Positions 15,928-24,632 of a DNA stretch of 32,675 bases are shown piece after piece. Location of the stretch: assembly GCA_002347025.1 (NCBI GenBank), contig DEAE01000010.1, forward strand, positions 168,285 through 200,959, in the 5' to 3' direction. Source of the stretch: Acidobacteria bacterium UBA2990. Its GTDB lineage: Bacteria > Acidobacteriota > Vicinamibacteria > Vicinamibacterales > UBA8438. Made by a program: the position numbers and the translations under genes. The notes beneath the pieces were generated by a model that was not told the origin of the DNA, searched no databases, and worked only from the letters and a program-made list of their open reading frames with translations. Numbering within the stretch: position 1 is the stretch's first letter; the number at the start of each line of letters is the position of its first letter.

Positions 15928-16947
15928 ATGACAAGAGCAATGATCATCGCCTATTTGACCGTTTCGTGTGCGGCACCGCTTGTGTCTGCCAGACAACCAG
16001 GTAGGATTCATGAGCTTAAGGCTTCGCCATCGACCACCCATATTTTTTTCTTCGATGCTTCGCTTGCGCCGGTTCTTCGAATTGAATCTGGCGATGTGGT
16101 GCAGTTAGAAACAGCCACTGGAAACCCTCGCTGGTTTGAGAATGCAGGTGTCCCGCGCGACCAGATCCCGCTCGAGCTGTACTCGGTCTATGAAGGGTAT
16201 GACTCTATGAGTCGAGGTGACCACACTTTGAATGGTCCTATCTTCGTGAACGGAGCTGAGCGTGGGGACGTATTGGAGGTCCGTATTCTTTCGGTTGATG
16301 TTCGGCTGCCGATTGCGGGCCAGGGTATAGGTAGTCGACTGTTTCCCGGGGAGATCGATGCTGACGTGTCACGGGTCCACTGGATTGACCTGAGGAATCG
16401 AACGGTCGAGTTTGCGCCTGGCGTGGTGATCCCGATCAAGCCATTTTGGGGGGTAATCGGAGTTGCGCCGCCGCTGGAGATGGGTCGAGTGAGAAGTGGT
16501 GCCCCGAACTTCTTTGGCGGCAATATGGACAATCGTGACCTCGGACCTGGCAGCACTTTGTACCTACCAGTTCACAATCCCGGCGCGTTGCTTTCTATCG
16601 GCGATGGTCATGCTGCTCAGGGGTATGGTGAGATATCCGGTTCGGCCGTCGAAACTTCGCTTAAGGGTGAGATCCAAGTGTTTCTGCACAAGGATCAGGA
16701 ACTGGAATGGCCTCGAGCCGAAACCAGCACCCATTACATAACCATGGGTCTCGATCCTGACCTGGACGAGGCGGCGCAAATCGCCGCTGATGAAATGATT
16801 GCCTTCTTGGTGGAAACGAAGGGCATTGACCGTGAAACAGCTATCCTTTTGTGCAGTGTGGCCATGGATATGGTCGTGACGCAGGTCGTGGACGGAACTA
16901 AAGGGATTCATGCGATGATGGCGAAGGCTGTGTTTACTGACCAGTAG
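15928..16947 (+). CDS. Secreted acetamidase/formamidase-family protein
   Basis: This 339-residue member of the FmdA/AmdA family (PF03069) shows the family's segments RIESGDVVQLET, GDHTLNGPIFVNGAERGDVLEVRI, a central NFFGGNMDNRDLGPGSTLYLPVHNPGALLSIGD (given in parts: GGNMDNRD and YLPVHNPGALLS), then DGHAAQGYGEISGSAVE. These are the metal and active-site strands of formamidases. A signal peptide (MIIAYLTVSCAAPLVSA) indicates export, whereas characterised formamidases are cytosolic. ATG 15928 is chosen because GGGAGG precedes it by 5 nt and the signal starts there; ATG 15901 also has a purine-rich leader. It probably hydrolyses a short amide and releases ammonia in the periplasm. It follows an esterase gene by 56 bp. 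Confidence 0.9.
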   Translation: MTRAMIIAYLTVSCAAPLVSARQPGRIHELKASPSTTHIFFFDASLAPVLRIESGDVVQLETATGNPRWFENAGVPRDQIPLELYSVYEGYDSMSRGDHTLNGPIFVNGAERGDVLEVRILSVDVRLPIAGQGIGSRLFPGEIDADVSRVHWIDLRNRTVEFAPGVVIPIKPFWGVIGVAPPLEMGRVRSGAPNFFGGNMDNRDLGPGSTLYLPVHNPGALLSIGDGHAAQGYGEISGSAVETSLKGEIQVFLHKDQELEWPRAETSTHYITMGLDPDLDEAAQIAADEMIAFLVETKGIDRETAILLCSVAMDMVVTQVVDGTKGIHAMMAKAVFTDQ

Positions 16948-17279
16948 CCAGTCGTCATAGCCCTAGATGCTGGAACCCGTGACCCAAGCCGGTGTGGGGA
17001 AGCCTTTTTCAAAGGATAGGTTGACCGTTGTTGCACCACTGTCAGACTGGTGCATGGGGCCATTCAGGGTTGGTCACAAACCTTCAAGCCGGTTCAACTC
17101 AATAGACCTAGTCATCGCAAAGCGACCTGGAGTCTGTTTTTTGCGATCTTCTGTCTCGGGGTCGCTTAATAGCCCGGTTTCCTCAACACCCGCGGAATAC
17201 TCAGATATCGATGAACTCGGAGGACTCTGCCCTAAGGTCATGGACCGTTTGATCCGAAAAAGCATATAGGTTGTCCAAG

Positions 17280-17640
17280 GCCGATGCGCTACACCCGGCC
17301 GAAAGGCTACGCTAAACCCGTCGAAACGGTTTTCTGAGGGGAGGAGACCCATGGGGGCTACGAAGCTTAATCCTGGGCAGGCTTGCTCGTTGGTTAATCG
17401 GATGTGTCCGACTGATGATTTCGAGAACGGGGCATACGGTCAGCTGTCCGTTGAGGGTGAAAAGGATGGCGGCAATCAAAGTGAAGGTGCCGTGGCAGCC
17501 AATTACACTCAAGCCTCATGTGTGCTACGTCATGATGCGGGTCAGCCGATAGAGACGGTGCATTACGCGGTTACTGCGCCGGTGCAGTGGCGGGGTGATC
17601 TGGGAGATTGGCGCACATAGGCATGCTGCTGACATGGCGC
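17280..17640 (+). ncRNA. Structured segment, possible remnant of a group II intron 5' half
   Basis: The stretch is dense in short perfect hairpins: GGCC-GAAA-GGC-like at 17296-17308, CCGT-CGAA-ACGG at about 17318-17329, and TCGGA-TGTG-TCCGA near 17399-17412, plus complementary GCGGCA and TGCCGT. A GATGCGCTACACCCGG start and the run GGGGGCTACGAAGCTTAATCC resemble the GUGYG start and domain I of bacterial group II introns as I remember them. No reverse transcriptase frame and no domain V hairpin were found downstream, so if real it is a deleted remnant. The match is recall-based and needs a covariance-model search. Confidence 0.3.
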
Positions 17641-18009
17641 ATCTGGAGCTCGCTTTCCAATGATGCCGTGGCAAGCCGTTGCTTGGGGACCCACCTTCTC
17701 TCACTGGAGGTTCTCTGTCCGGTGGTAGCGACCTGTAAGGCAATCATGTAGGGGCGTTAGTGCGTCACAGCCTGGTCTTAGACAGGTGCTGTGGCTAACC
17801 GTTTTGGGTCGTGCAACCACCTGTGATTGCGATCTGGCCAGCGCTGTTCTTCTGGAAACCGCTTTCGAATCCACACGAACGCCAAGTCTTCCTCCCTTGG
17901 TCCCACCCGGAATCCCACCAAAGCCAAGTCGGTAGCCTACTCGGTCAAAGGACGAAGGTGTTGCGGGTCGCTTGCGAGGGCTTCGCTTCAGTGGAGTTCA
18001 AATAAGGTA

Positions 18010-18038
18010 TTGTCGCCAACCCACAGCGGACGTAGGAT
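18010..18038 (+). promoter_or_regulatory. Promoter of the DUF1549/DUF1553-DUF1501 operon
   Basis: TTGTCG (18010-18015) and TAGGAT (18033-18038) are 17 bp apart. The spacer contains ACAGCGG close to the -10 box, shifted by 3 bp relative to the other sites. The leader to ATG 18084 would be about 40 nt, ending with the ribosome binding site AGGAGAAAAGG. Confidence 0.55.
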
Positions 18039-18083
18039 GGGACAGGGAATTAGAACCTGGAAGCTAGAGGACAGGAGAAAAGG

Positions 18084-20696
18084 ATGGCCTTTGTCATCGT
18101 CAGGAATGCGCTCGTCATAGCAGGGGTTCATGTGGCTTGCTTTGCTCTACCAGTTGGGGCGGGGGCTCAGACAGTCACGTTCACCGACCATATCCGTCCG
18201 ATTATGGAGCGAAGCTGCTGGAATTGCCACGGCGAGGCGGCCCAGCTATCCAACTTGGATCTTCGCACTCGGGAATCCGCTATGGAAGGGGGCACTAGGG
18301 GACCTGCGATCGTTCCAGGGCAAGCAGAGGATAGCCGGTTTTATCGGGCAGTTGCAGGTCTCGATGATCCGCTGATGCCGATGGGCGGTAACCCGCTCAC
18401 CGAGACTGAAATCGCTTCCGTTCGAGCTTGGATAAACGATGGTGCGCATTGGGATGCGGCCGGTGTGACGACAGCAGCTGATGCACTCTCTGCACTCGAA
18501 AGCAGTGAGTTGCCACCGGGTGCTCGAGATTACTGGGCGTTCCGGTTGCCTGAGCAAGGCCCAGTTCCAACGTCCGAGACATACGAGCACCCGGTGGACC
18601 GTTTCCTTGACAGTGCTCGCCGTGACGCGGGTATTTCCGAAGCGCCTAGAGCCGATCGCCTCACGCTCCTTCGGCGGGCGTATCTCGACCTGACAGGGTT
18701 GCCGCCGACGCTGGCCCAGACCGACGAGTTTCTGGCCGACACGGAGCGAGGGGCGTGGGAGCGGCTGATCGACCGTCTCTTGGATTCACCACAATATGGC
18801 GTGCGGTGGGGTCGGCACTGGTTGGATGTCGCGCGGTATGCTGACTCGACCGGCTTCGAAATGGACTACCGGCGTGCCAACGCCTGGAGGTATCGCGACT
18901 ATGTAATTAACGCTTTTAACCAGGACAAGCCCTACAACCAGTTCCTCCGTGAGCAGATCGCTGGCGACGAGCTCGACCACACGACCGACGAAACGCGCAT
19001 TGCTACCGGATTTCTCCGTGCTGGGCCGCGAGTCAACTACCGCGAGAAGGACACTCCGGACCGGCGTTATGACTACCTCGACGATGTGCTGGCGACGCTC
19101 GGCCGCGGGGTGTTGGGAATGACGGTGCACTGCGCTCGTTGTCACGATCACAAGTTCGATCCGATCTTGCAGAAGGATTACTACAGTCTGCAGGCATCGA
19201 TCTTCGGTTACGTCGAGATCGACTGGCCGTTGCTCGACCGAGTTGAGTTGGCGGAATATCGGGCTGCGAACGCAAAGGTCGATAGCCTCCAGCAACCGTT
19301 GGAGGAGAAGGTTGCCGCGATTGAGGGTCCGTATCGAGAACGGCTCCAACTTGAGATGATCCGGGAGCGGTTCCCCGAGAACGTCCTACGTGCGGTGATG
19401 AAGCCCGAGGAGGAGCGTACGGCGGGGGACCGACTCCTCGTCACCCAGGTGTTGTCAGTCAACCCGCCTAGGGATGCCCTACGGGCGGCATTGACCTCAG
19501 ACGACCGCGATATGGTGGAGGCGCTGAACGCGCAGATCGCAGCGCTTGAGGCTGAACGCCCCCCTGAGCCGGCGATGGCCGAGATTGTGACTGATGGCGA
19601 TTACCGCTTTGCGCCTGATGGCCCTGGTGACAACGTGATCGGATGTCCAGAATGCCGCATTCTGCCAGAGGAACCAGGCACATTTCTCCACGAAGAAGGT
19701 TGGCCGGCCTACGAGACACCGCCCAACTATCTTCTCATTAGCGGAGATCCGCAGAGCCCAGGGTCGCAGATGTCACCTGGCTTCCTGACGGTAGCCACCA
19801 ACGGTGATCCACCAACAGTTATTCCGCGTCCGGATGGACGTACCTCGGGTCGACGCTTAGCGCTGGCCGAGTGGATTACGTCGCGTGACAATCCGCTCAC
19901 GGCGCGGGTGATCGTTAATCGTATCTGGCATCACCACTTGGGACGTGGCATCGTTCGCACACTGGACAACCTCGGGACTATGGGCGACGCACCGACGCAT
20001 CCCGAGTTGTTGGACTGGTTGGCGGTGGAGTTCATGGACCGCGGCTGGAGTATCAAGGAGATGCACCGGCTACTGATGACGTCCGAGGCCTACCGGATGA
20101 CCGCATCTTACGATGACGACGCGAGCAGCGCCGTCGACCCGGAGAACCAGCTGCTGTGGCGCTATCGTCCTCAGCGTCTGGAGGCGGAGGTGCTCCGCGA
20201 CTCGATCATGGCGTCGAGCGAAGCCCTGGACTTGACGCTGAGTGGACCTCCGGTCTTTCCGTTTATTCCTGAACGGATCCTCGCGTCCCAGAAGAACGGG
20301 GTCTGGGACAACCAGCCCGACGGACCTGCAGTGTGGCGCCGGAGCGCCTACGTCTACCGGCGTCGGGCGCTCAGCTATCCGTTCTTCGAGACCTTTGATT
20401 TGCCAGACCAGAACCAAACGGCTGGAGCTCGGAACGTCTCGAGTGTGGCCACGCAAGCGCTCACGCTCCTAAACAACGAATCCGTGCTGCGCCAGGCGGA
20501 GCTCTTCGCAGAACGTCTGGCCGCGTTGGCGCCAGGCGATCTCGCCCGGCAGGTCGACTTGGCCTATCGGATCGCGCTTACGCGGTCGCCCCGGCCCGAG
20601 GAGGCCCAGGTGGCCAGGGCGCTGGTCACCGACCAGTCCTTGGAGGCCCTGACCCACATTCTGTTCAACCTGAACGAGTTTCGCTACATGAGGTAA
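18084..20696 (+). CDS. Planctomycete-type cytochrome c, DUF1549 and DUF1553 protein
   Basis: This 870-residue exported protein has the standard three-part layout. A PSCyt1-type cytochrome c domain carries CWNCH (45-49) and a likely axial Met in LMPMGGN (about 98-100). DUF1549 (PSCyt2, about 165-375) contains DRLTLLRRAYLDLTGLPPT, RHWLDVARYADS and CARCHDHKFDP (heme-like CxxCH at 350-354). DUF1553 (PSD1, about 595-850) starts GRRLALAEWITSRDNPLTAR, continues NRIWHHHLGRGIV and includes the C-terminal SVATQALTLLNNES. AGGAGAAAAGG supports ATG 18084. Such proteins pair with DUF1501 proteins in Planctomycetes, Verrucomicrobia and Acidobacteria, usually in polysaccharide-degradation settings; the biochemical role is unresolved. 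The DUF1501 gene starts 5 bp after the stop, so the two form an operon. Confidence 0.93.
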   Translation: MAFVIVRNALVIAGVHVACFALPVGAGAQTVTFTDHIRPIMERSCWNCHGEAAQLSNLDLRTRESAMEGGTRGPAIVPGQAEDSRFYRAVAGLDDPLMPMGGNPLTETEIASVRAWINDGAHWDAAGVTTAADALSALESSELPPGARDYWAFRLPEQGPVPTSETYEHPVDRFLDSARRDAGISEAPRADRLTLLRRAYLDLTGLPPTLAQTDEFLADTERGAWERLIDRLLDSPQYGVRWGRHWLDVARYADSTGFEMDYRRANAWRYRDYVINAFNQDKPYNQFLREQIAGDELDHTTDETRIATGFLRAGPRVNYREKDTPDRRYDYLDDVLATLGRGVLGMTVHCARCHDHKFDPILQKDYYSLQASIFGYVEIDWPLLDRVELAEYRAANAKVDSLQQPLEEKVAAIEGPYRERLQLEMIRERFPENVLRAVMKPEEERTAGDRLLVTQVLSVNPPRDALRAALTSDDRDMVEALNAQIAALEAERPPEPAMAEIVTDGDYRFAPDGPGDNVIGCPECRILPEEPGTFLHEEGWPAYETPPNYLLISGDPQSPGSQMSPGFLTVATNGDPPTVIPRPDGRTSGRRLALAEWITSRDNPLTARVIVNRIWHHHLGRGIVRTLDNLGTMGDAPTHPELLDWLAVEFMDRGWSIKEMHRLLMTSEAYRMTASYDDDASSAVDPENQLLWRYRPQRLEAEVLRDSIMASSEALDLTLSGPPVFPFIPERILASQKNGVWDNQPDGPAVWRRSAYVYRRRALSYPFFETFDLPDQNQTAGARNVSSVATQALTLLNNESVLRQAELFAERLAALAPGDLARQVDLAYRIALTRSPRPEEAQVARALVTDQSLEALTHILFNLNEFRYMR

Positions 20697-20701
20697 CGAC
20701 G

Positions 20702-22162
20702 ATGTCTAAGCACGACCATAATCACCATTGCCGGACCAGGACGTTCTGGTCCAGGCGTGATTTTCTGTTTCAGTCCGGGGGGGGAATCGCAGGCATCGCG
20801 CTGGCTGACCTCTTGAATCGTCAGGGTCTTCTGGCTGCGGCCCAGTCAGACACCTGCGAGGCGCCGATTCCCGGCAATCCGTTCGCACCTCAGCCGTCGC
20901 ACTTCGAGCCGCGGGCCAAGGCGGTCATCTCCCTCTTCATGGCGGGTGGGGTCAGCCACGTCGACAGCTTCGACTACAAGCCCGCGCTGCAGGATTACGC
21001 GGGACAGCCGTTGGCCGAGTCCGTCGTGGTACGTCAGGGACACCCTGGCCCGCTCATGCCGAGTCCCTTCGAGTTCCAGCGTCACGGCGAGAGCGGTATG
21101 TATGTCTCGGAGATCTTCCCGCACATGGCGAAGAAGGTCGACGAGGTCGCGTTCATTAAGTCGCTGTACGGCCGGTCGAACGATCACGTCCAGGCAACCT
21201 ACGAGATGCAGACCGGACAGATTCGGATGGGATTCCCGAGTGTCGGCTCGTGGGTGACTTATGGCCTCGGCTCCGAGAGCTCCAGCCTGCCCGCATACGT
21301 CGTCATGGCTGACCCACGCGGGACGCCGAAGGGCGGCCCCCCGATCTGGAGCGCCGGGTTCATGCCCGCGATGTATCAGGGGACGCTCTTTCGATCCGCA
21401 GGGGACCCGATTGTGGACCTGCAGCCGCCGGTGGGTATGACGGAGGTCCAGCAGCGAGGACGTTTAGACGCTTTGGCCAGCCTCAACCAGATGGATATTG
21501 CGCAGAATCCGGGCAACTCTGAGCTGGCCGCGCTGATCTCATCCTACGAACTCGCCTATCGTATGCAGGGGTGTGCGCCTGAAGCCATTGATATCTCGGC
21601 CGAGTCAGAAGCGACGAAGAAACTCTACGGTCTGGACGACCCCCTGACCGAGCCTTTTGGGCGCCAGTGTCTCATGGCCCGCCGATTGGTCGAGCGCGGG
21701 GTCCGTTTCGTGCAGCTCTTCAGCGGCGGACAGGGCGCGGACTGGGATGCACACAGCAACCTAGATGAGAACCATCGGGTGCGCGCGGCGGAAATGGATC
21801 TACCGGTCGCCGGTTTACTCACCGACCTTAAATCGAGGGGCATGCTCGATTCAACGTTGGTAACTTGGCACGGCGAGTTTGGTCGGATGCCGATTTCCCA
21901 GCGGGGGGTCGGACGCGATCACAATCCGGGAGCCATGACCGGCTGGATGGCAGGGGCAGGCGTTCAAGGTGGTCAGGAGATCGGGGCGAGCGACGATTTT
22001 GGTTACAAGGCCGTCGAACAGCGAATCTCCCCACACGACCTGCACGCGACGATGCTCCACCTGCTCGGCATGGACCACACTCAGCTGACATATCGCTACA
22101 ACGGGAGGGACATGCGTCTGACTGACGTCCACGGCACACTTATTCCGCAGATCGTTGCGTAG
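20702..22162 (+). CDS. Tat-exported DUF1501 (sulfatase-like fold) protein
   Basis: This 486-residue DUF1501 protein has a Tat signal with twin arginines (FWSRRDFLFQSGGG, Arg18-Arg19), typical for the family. Family marks are KAVISLFMAGGVSHVDSFDYKP, HGESGMYVSEIFPHMAKK, SLYGRSNDHVQATYEMQTG, RFVQLFSGGQGADWDAHSN, VTWHGEFGRMPISQ with GRDHNP, and the end HDLHATMLHLLGMDHTQLTY. The fold is related to alkaline phosphatase/sulfatase, with Asp and His positions that could bind metal (VDSFD, HGEFGR, GRDHNP, MDH). No sulfatase Cys/Ser formylglycine signature is present. It is the second gene of the operon starting at 18084. A strong hairpin follows 4 bp after the stop. Confidence 0.93.
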   Translation: MSKHDHNHHCRTRTFWSRRDFLFQSGGGIAGIALADLLNRQGLLAAAQSDTCEAPIPGNPFAPQPSHFEPRAKAVISLFMAGGVSHVDSFDYKPALQDYAGQPLAESVVVRQGHPGPLMPSPFEFQRHGESGMYVSEIFPHMAKKVDEVAFIKSLYGRSNDHVQATYEMQTGQIRMGFPSVGSWVTYGLGSESSSLPAYVVMADPRGTPKGGPPIWSAGFMPAMYQGTLFRSAGDPIVDLQPPVGMTEVQQRGRLDALASLNQMDIAQNPGNSELAALISSYELAYRMQGCAPEAIDISAESEATKKLYGLDDPLTEPFGRQCLMARRLVERGVRFVQLFSGGQGADWDAHSNLDENHRVRAAEMDLPVAGLLTDLKSRGMLDSTLVTWHGEFGRMPISQRGVGRDHNPGAMTGWMAGAGVQGGQEIGASDDFGYKAVEQRISPHDLHATMLHLLGMDHTQLTYRYNGRDMRLTDVHGTLIPQIVA

Positions 22163-22166
22163 CCTT

Positions 22167-22198
22167 CTGGGAGCCAGGAGTTGTCTCTTGGCTCCCAG
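22167..22198 (+). terminator. Strong hairpin after the DUF1501 gene
   Basis: CTGGGAGCCA (22167-22176) and TGGCTCCCAG (22189-22198) form a perfect 10-bp stem with a 12-nt loop, 4 bp past the stop codon. The following bases (TTGTCATCTCG) are only modestly T-rich. It probably ends the operon and protects the mRNA. Confidence 0.7.
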
Positions 22199-22349
22199 TT
22201 GTCATCTCGTTGGCGTTCGCTAACCCCATTTATCCTTCTTCCGGCCAGCCGTCTCTGAATGTAGACAACGTTTCTTTCATTCTTCCTGTTTCCTTAACGT
22301 CAGCGGCATCACAGAGTGCAAATAGACCGTCCGGTTCTCAACACCAGGC

Positions 22350-23348
22350 CTATGGGCGAAGTTCTCGGCCGAGTTTTTCAAGGTTTCTAGCACCTGCGAG
22401 AATACCGTGAAGTCCGATGTTTCCCTCGTGGCAGGCGTACTCGAAAATGGGACCATCAGTTCTCCGAAACGGCATCCTTACTGTGTAGGGAGCCGTGTAT
22501 CTAGTTCGGTCAGTTATCGTGTACTCGTAGGCGATCGTGTCGGCATCGAGCCTCGTTAACCGCTCGACTAAATGCATTTCAGGGTGATGTTGAAGGTCAC
22601 CCCAATTGCGCATCTGGGTGGTCTCGATAACCAGAGTTTGGCCTTCCCAGTGACCTCGTGAGACTCCTCCCAGCTGATTGAATGCAGGCTTTTGTGTGTC
22701 ACCCAACGGGACGATTCTAGCTAGCCGTGCCTGCTCGGTAAGGATGGCCACGTGGTCGGCCGTCTGAAAGATCATCAAGTTGTTATTGTAGGCTCCGGAT
22801 CGAATCGGTGGACCAGACTTGCCGAACATGATGCACCGGTCACCCATGCTCCGGTTCTCATACGAATCGTACATGTGTTCGCGGCGATATGCTGCTCGTG
22901 CCCGAGTAGCCCGTTGGCCAGTGTCTGTTTGAGGCGGATAACGACCATCTGGTGGATCAATGATGAGTGATGTCCGTTTGTCGGAGGTTAGTTCGATTCC
23001 TCGCTCGTACCAGAATTCGTTGTACGACAGCACACCGCCGGCGGCGCGCGATTGGTAGCCAGCGTTTGGCGCTCCTGTTTCTGGGTCGAACAGGTCACGG
23101 TTTTGGCGTGTTCGCTCAGAGGCTTCGAATGCCGCAGCTTCCTCCTGGCTTAACGTCTCTTGGCCGGCAAATTGTTCTGGTCGTTGCATGGGCGTGAGGG
23201 TGCGAAAGGTAAACGTGCCCGAAATGTTTGGATGGCCGTCTGGTGTCTGCGTCGGCATCCCATTGCCGGTCTGTGCAAGAACCGGCTGGTGGGCGAGTAT
23301 GAGCACGGTCGCCTGAGTCAGCAACGCCGCCGAATATTTCTTGAGCAT
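22350..23348 (-). CDS. Secreted 'PDLSG' family protein, paralogue 2, function unknown
   Basis: This 332-residue exported protein has a signal YSAALLTQATVLILAHQPVLAQ. ATG 23348 has AGGAGAAA about 8 nt upstream; the frame is open to 23378 without added value. Family blocks match the gene at 10504-11559: TPDGHPNISGTF, LTPMQRPEQFAG with LSQEEAAAF, LIIDPPDGRYPPQ, DRCIMFGKSGPP, IFQTADHVAILTEQARLARIV, GHWEGQTLVIETTQ and FEYACHEGNIGLHGILAGAR. It differs by an NPDLFDPETG-like insertion region and lacks the proline-rich stretch of paralogue 1. No function is known. It lies convergent to the DUF1501 operon and ends downstream of the hairpin at 22167-22198. Confidence 0.85.
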   Translation of the reverse strand: MLKKYSAALLTQATVLILAHQPVLAQTGNGMPTQTPDGHPNISGTFTFRTLTPMQRPEQFAGQETLSQEEAAAFEASERTRQNRDLFDPETGAPNAGYQSRAAGGVLSYNEFWYERGIELTSDKRTSLIIDPPDGRYPPQTDTGQRATRARAAYRREHMYDSYENRSMGDRCIMFGKSGPPIRSGAYNNNLMIFQTADHVAILTEQARLARIVPLGDTQKPAFNQLGGVSRGHWEGQTLVIETTQMRNWGDLQHHPEMHLVERLTRLDADTIAYEYTITDRTRYTAPYTVRMPFRRTDGPIFEYACHEGNIGLHGILAGARNLEKLGRELRP

Positions 23349-23418
23349 TTGTAGTTTCTCCTGGGTACCGGCTATCACGCGTCGTCTCTAACGCCCTGAG
23401 TCAACGAATTAGAAGCCT

Positions 23419-23447
23419 ATCCTACCGGCAGCTGGTGGTTTAATCAC
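23419..23447 (-). promoter_or_regulatory. Possible promoter of PDLSG paralogue 2
   Basis: TAGGAT (23419-23424) on the minus strand is preceded by CAGCTGCCGG, like the other sites. The -35 position at 17 bp reads GTGATT (23442-23447), a poor match to consensus. It is about 70 bp upstream of ATG 23348. Confidence 0.35.
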
Positions 23448-23510
23448 GCAATTGATGCCGATGACGAGAGCAATGGATGTTTGTTAAACGAGAAGCCATG
23501 TTTGTTTGAC

Positions 23511-24632
23511 TCAGATTCTTGGGAGTCGGTAGACCCTCATGGCGGTGTCGTGGAACATCGCTGCCCGTTCGTCTGATGAAAAGCCCGTGGTGAGCTTCTT
23601 GAACTGGTTCCAGAGAACAGTGTATGAGCAGGAGAGCTTGTCGACTGGGAAATTGCTCTCGAACATACACCGGTCAGGTCCGAATTGCTCGATTATGTAG
23701 TCGTACCATTGACGATTGGCCGCTAGCAGTTGATCCGATGTTGGTGGACGATCCCGTTCGTGCCAACCATAGCCGTTGACCACCATCTGGATACCGCCCA
23801 CTTTGGCCACCACGTTCTCGTGTTTCGCCAGCTCGGCCACTGTCGGTTTCCAAGCTGCAAATACCTCATCCTGACGGCCGGCGTAAGGTCCTACTCCTAT
23901 TGGTCCGCCTAGATGGTTGAAGATGATAGTCGTGTCCGGAAACGTCCCGGCGAGGTCGGCCAGATCAGCGATGTGGGTGTGATAAACCCAACCCTCGAAC
24001 GACAGTCCGTAGGTTCTGAGATGTGCGTAACCTTGTCGAAAGGCTTGGTCCAGCAGCAGATGCTCTGGGCCCGCTGTCCGTCTGCCGACTACCGGGGGTT
24101 CCGCCCAGGCCGCACGGTGACGGATTCCTCGAAAGCGCTGTGGGCTCGCTGCTAACTGTGCCTCGAGTACAGGGACTACACGGTCGCTCAGTCTGAGGTC
24201 GGCGCTACCGACGATGCCAGTTGCCACACGAGTGTCACCATACTGGCCGCTGGCGCTCTTGGCTGCGATGCCCTGTACAAATTCGGTTTCCCCTACCACT
24301 CTAAGTTCTTCCGGACCGTTGGCCCGATACATTGAGGAGCATTCGACGAAGACTGTCTGGCGCACGTTGTGCTCCTGCGTGTCTTCGAGCAGTTCGTCGA
24401 GTAGGTAGCGGTTATCCGCGCGGTCCCAGAGATGGTGATGCGGGTCGATGATGGGAAGCTCTGGTTCAATAGCCGATTCTGGTGTTAGTGCCAGCCAGTT
24501 ACTGCGCGGGCCGGTGGGGCGCTGAGCCGAGGCATGTCTTGGTGTGAGGCCAGGAAGAAGGCCGGTAGCTGCGCCAGCAAGTAGGTAAGTGTTTGCGCGA
24601 TCGAAAAACCGTCGACGGGTGATTTTATCCAT
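23511..24632 (-). CDS. Tat-exported amidohydrolase / lactonase-type metal hydrolase
   Basis: This 373-residue amidohydrolase_2 (COG3618-type TIM barrel) has a twin-arginine signal (ITRRRFFDRANTYLLAGAA). The first metal motif is IDPHHHLWD with His65 and His67. Later marks are VFVECSSMY, FRGIRHRAAW, IIFNHLGGP (His240) and FESNFPVDK (Asp331). COG3618 members hydrolyse lactones such as fuconolactone, galactarolactone or 2-pyrone-4,6-dicarboxylate, so a lactone is the natural guess. Export by Tat implies periplasmic folding with metal inserted in the cytoplasm. Start ATG 24632 follows GAGGTGG about 9 nt upstream. An exported sugar lactonase would fit sugar oxidation by the quinoprotein dehydrogenases at 3824 and 7405. 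Confidence 0.9.
   Translation of the reverse strand: MDKITRRRFFDRANTYLLAGAATGLLPGLTPRHASAQRPTGPRSNWLALTPESAIEPELPIIDPHHHLWDRADNRYLLDELLEDTQEHNVRQTVFVECSSMYRANGPEELRVVGETEFVQGIAAKSASGQYGDTRVATGIVGSADLRLSDRVVPVLEAQLAASPQRFRGIRHRAAWAEPPVVGRRTAGPEHLLLDQAFRQGYAHLRTYGLSFEGWVYHTHIADLADLAGTFPDTTIIFNHLGGPIGVGPYAGRQDEVFAAWKPTVAELAKHENVVAKVGGIQMVVNGYGWHERDRPPTSDQLLAANRQWYDYIIEQFGPDRCMFESNFPVDKLSCSYTVLWNQFKKLTTGFSSDERAAMFHDTAMRVYRLPRI

Larger units (their letters stand above)
16948..18083. other. 1.1-kb region without a protein gene
   Basis: All open frames here are short and lack matching ribosome binding sites or family signatures. Contents: the structured segment at 17280-17640 (separate entry), a hairpin with arms CACAGC (17766-17771) and GCTGTG (17788-17793) and inner pairs CCTG/CAGG, and the promoter of the DUF1549/DUF1553 operon at 18010-18038. 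The rest has no feature I can name. Its size stands out against mostly compact gene spacing. Confidence 0.6.

Noticed and set aside
17351..17620. 89-codon plus-strand frame with a start after GGGGAGGAGACCC
   Set aside because: The upstream purines look like a ribosome site, but the translation has no protein-like character and the DNA is dense in hairpins, so an RNA reading is preferred.
17855..17885. TTCGAATC sequence resembling a tRNA T-loop
   Set aside because: No acceptor or anticodon stem of the right spacing could be folded around it.
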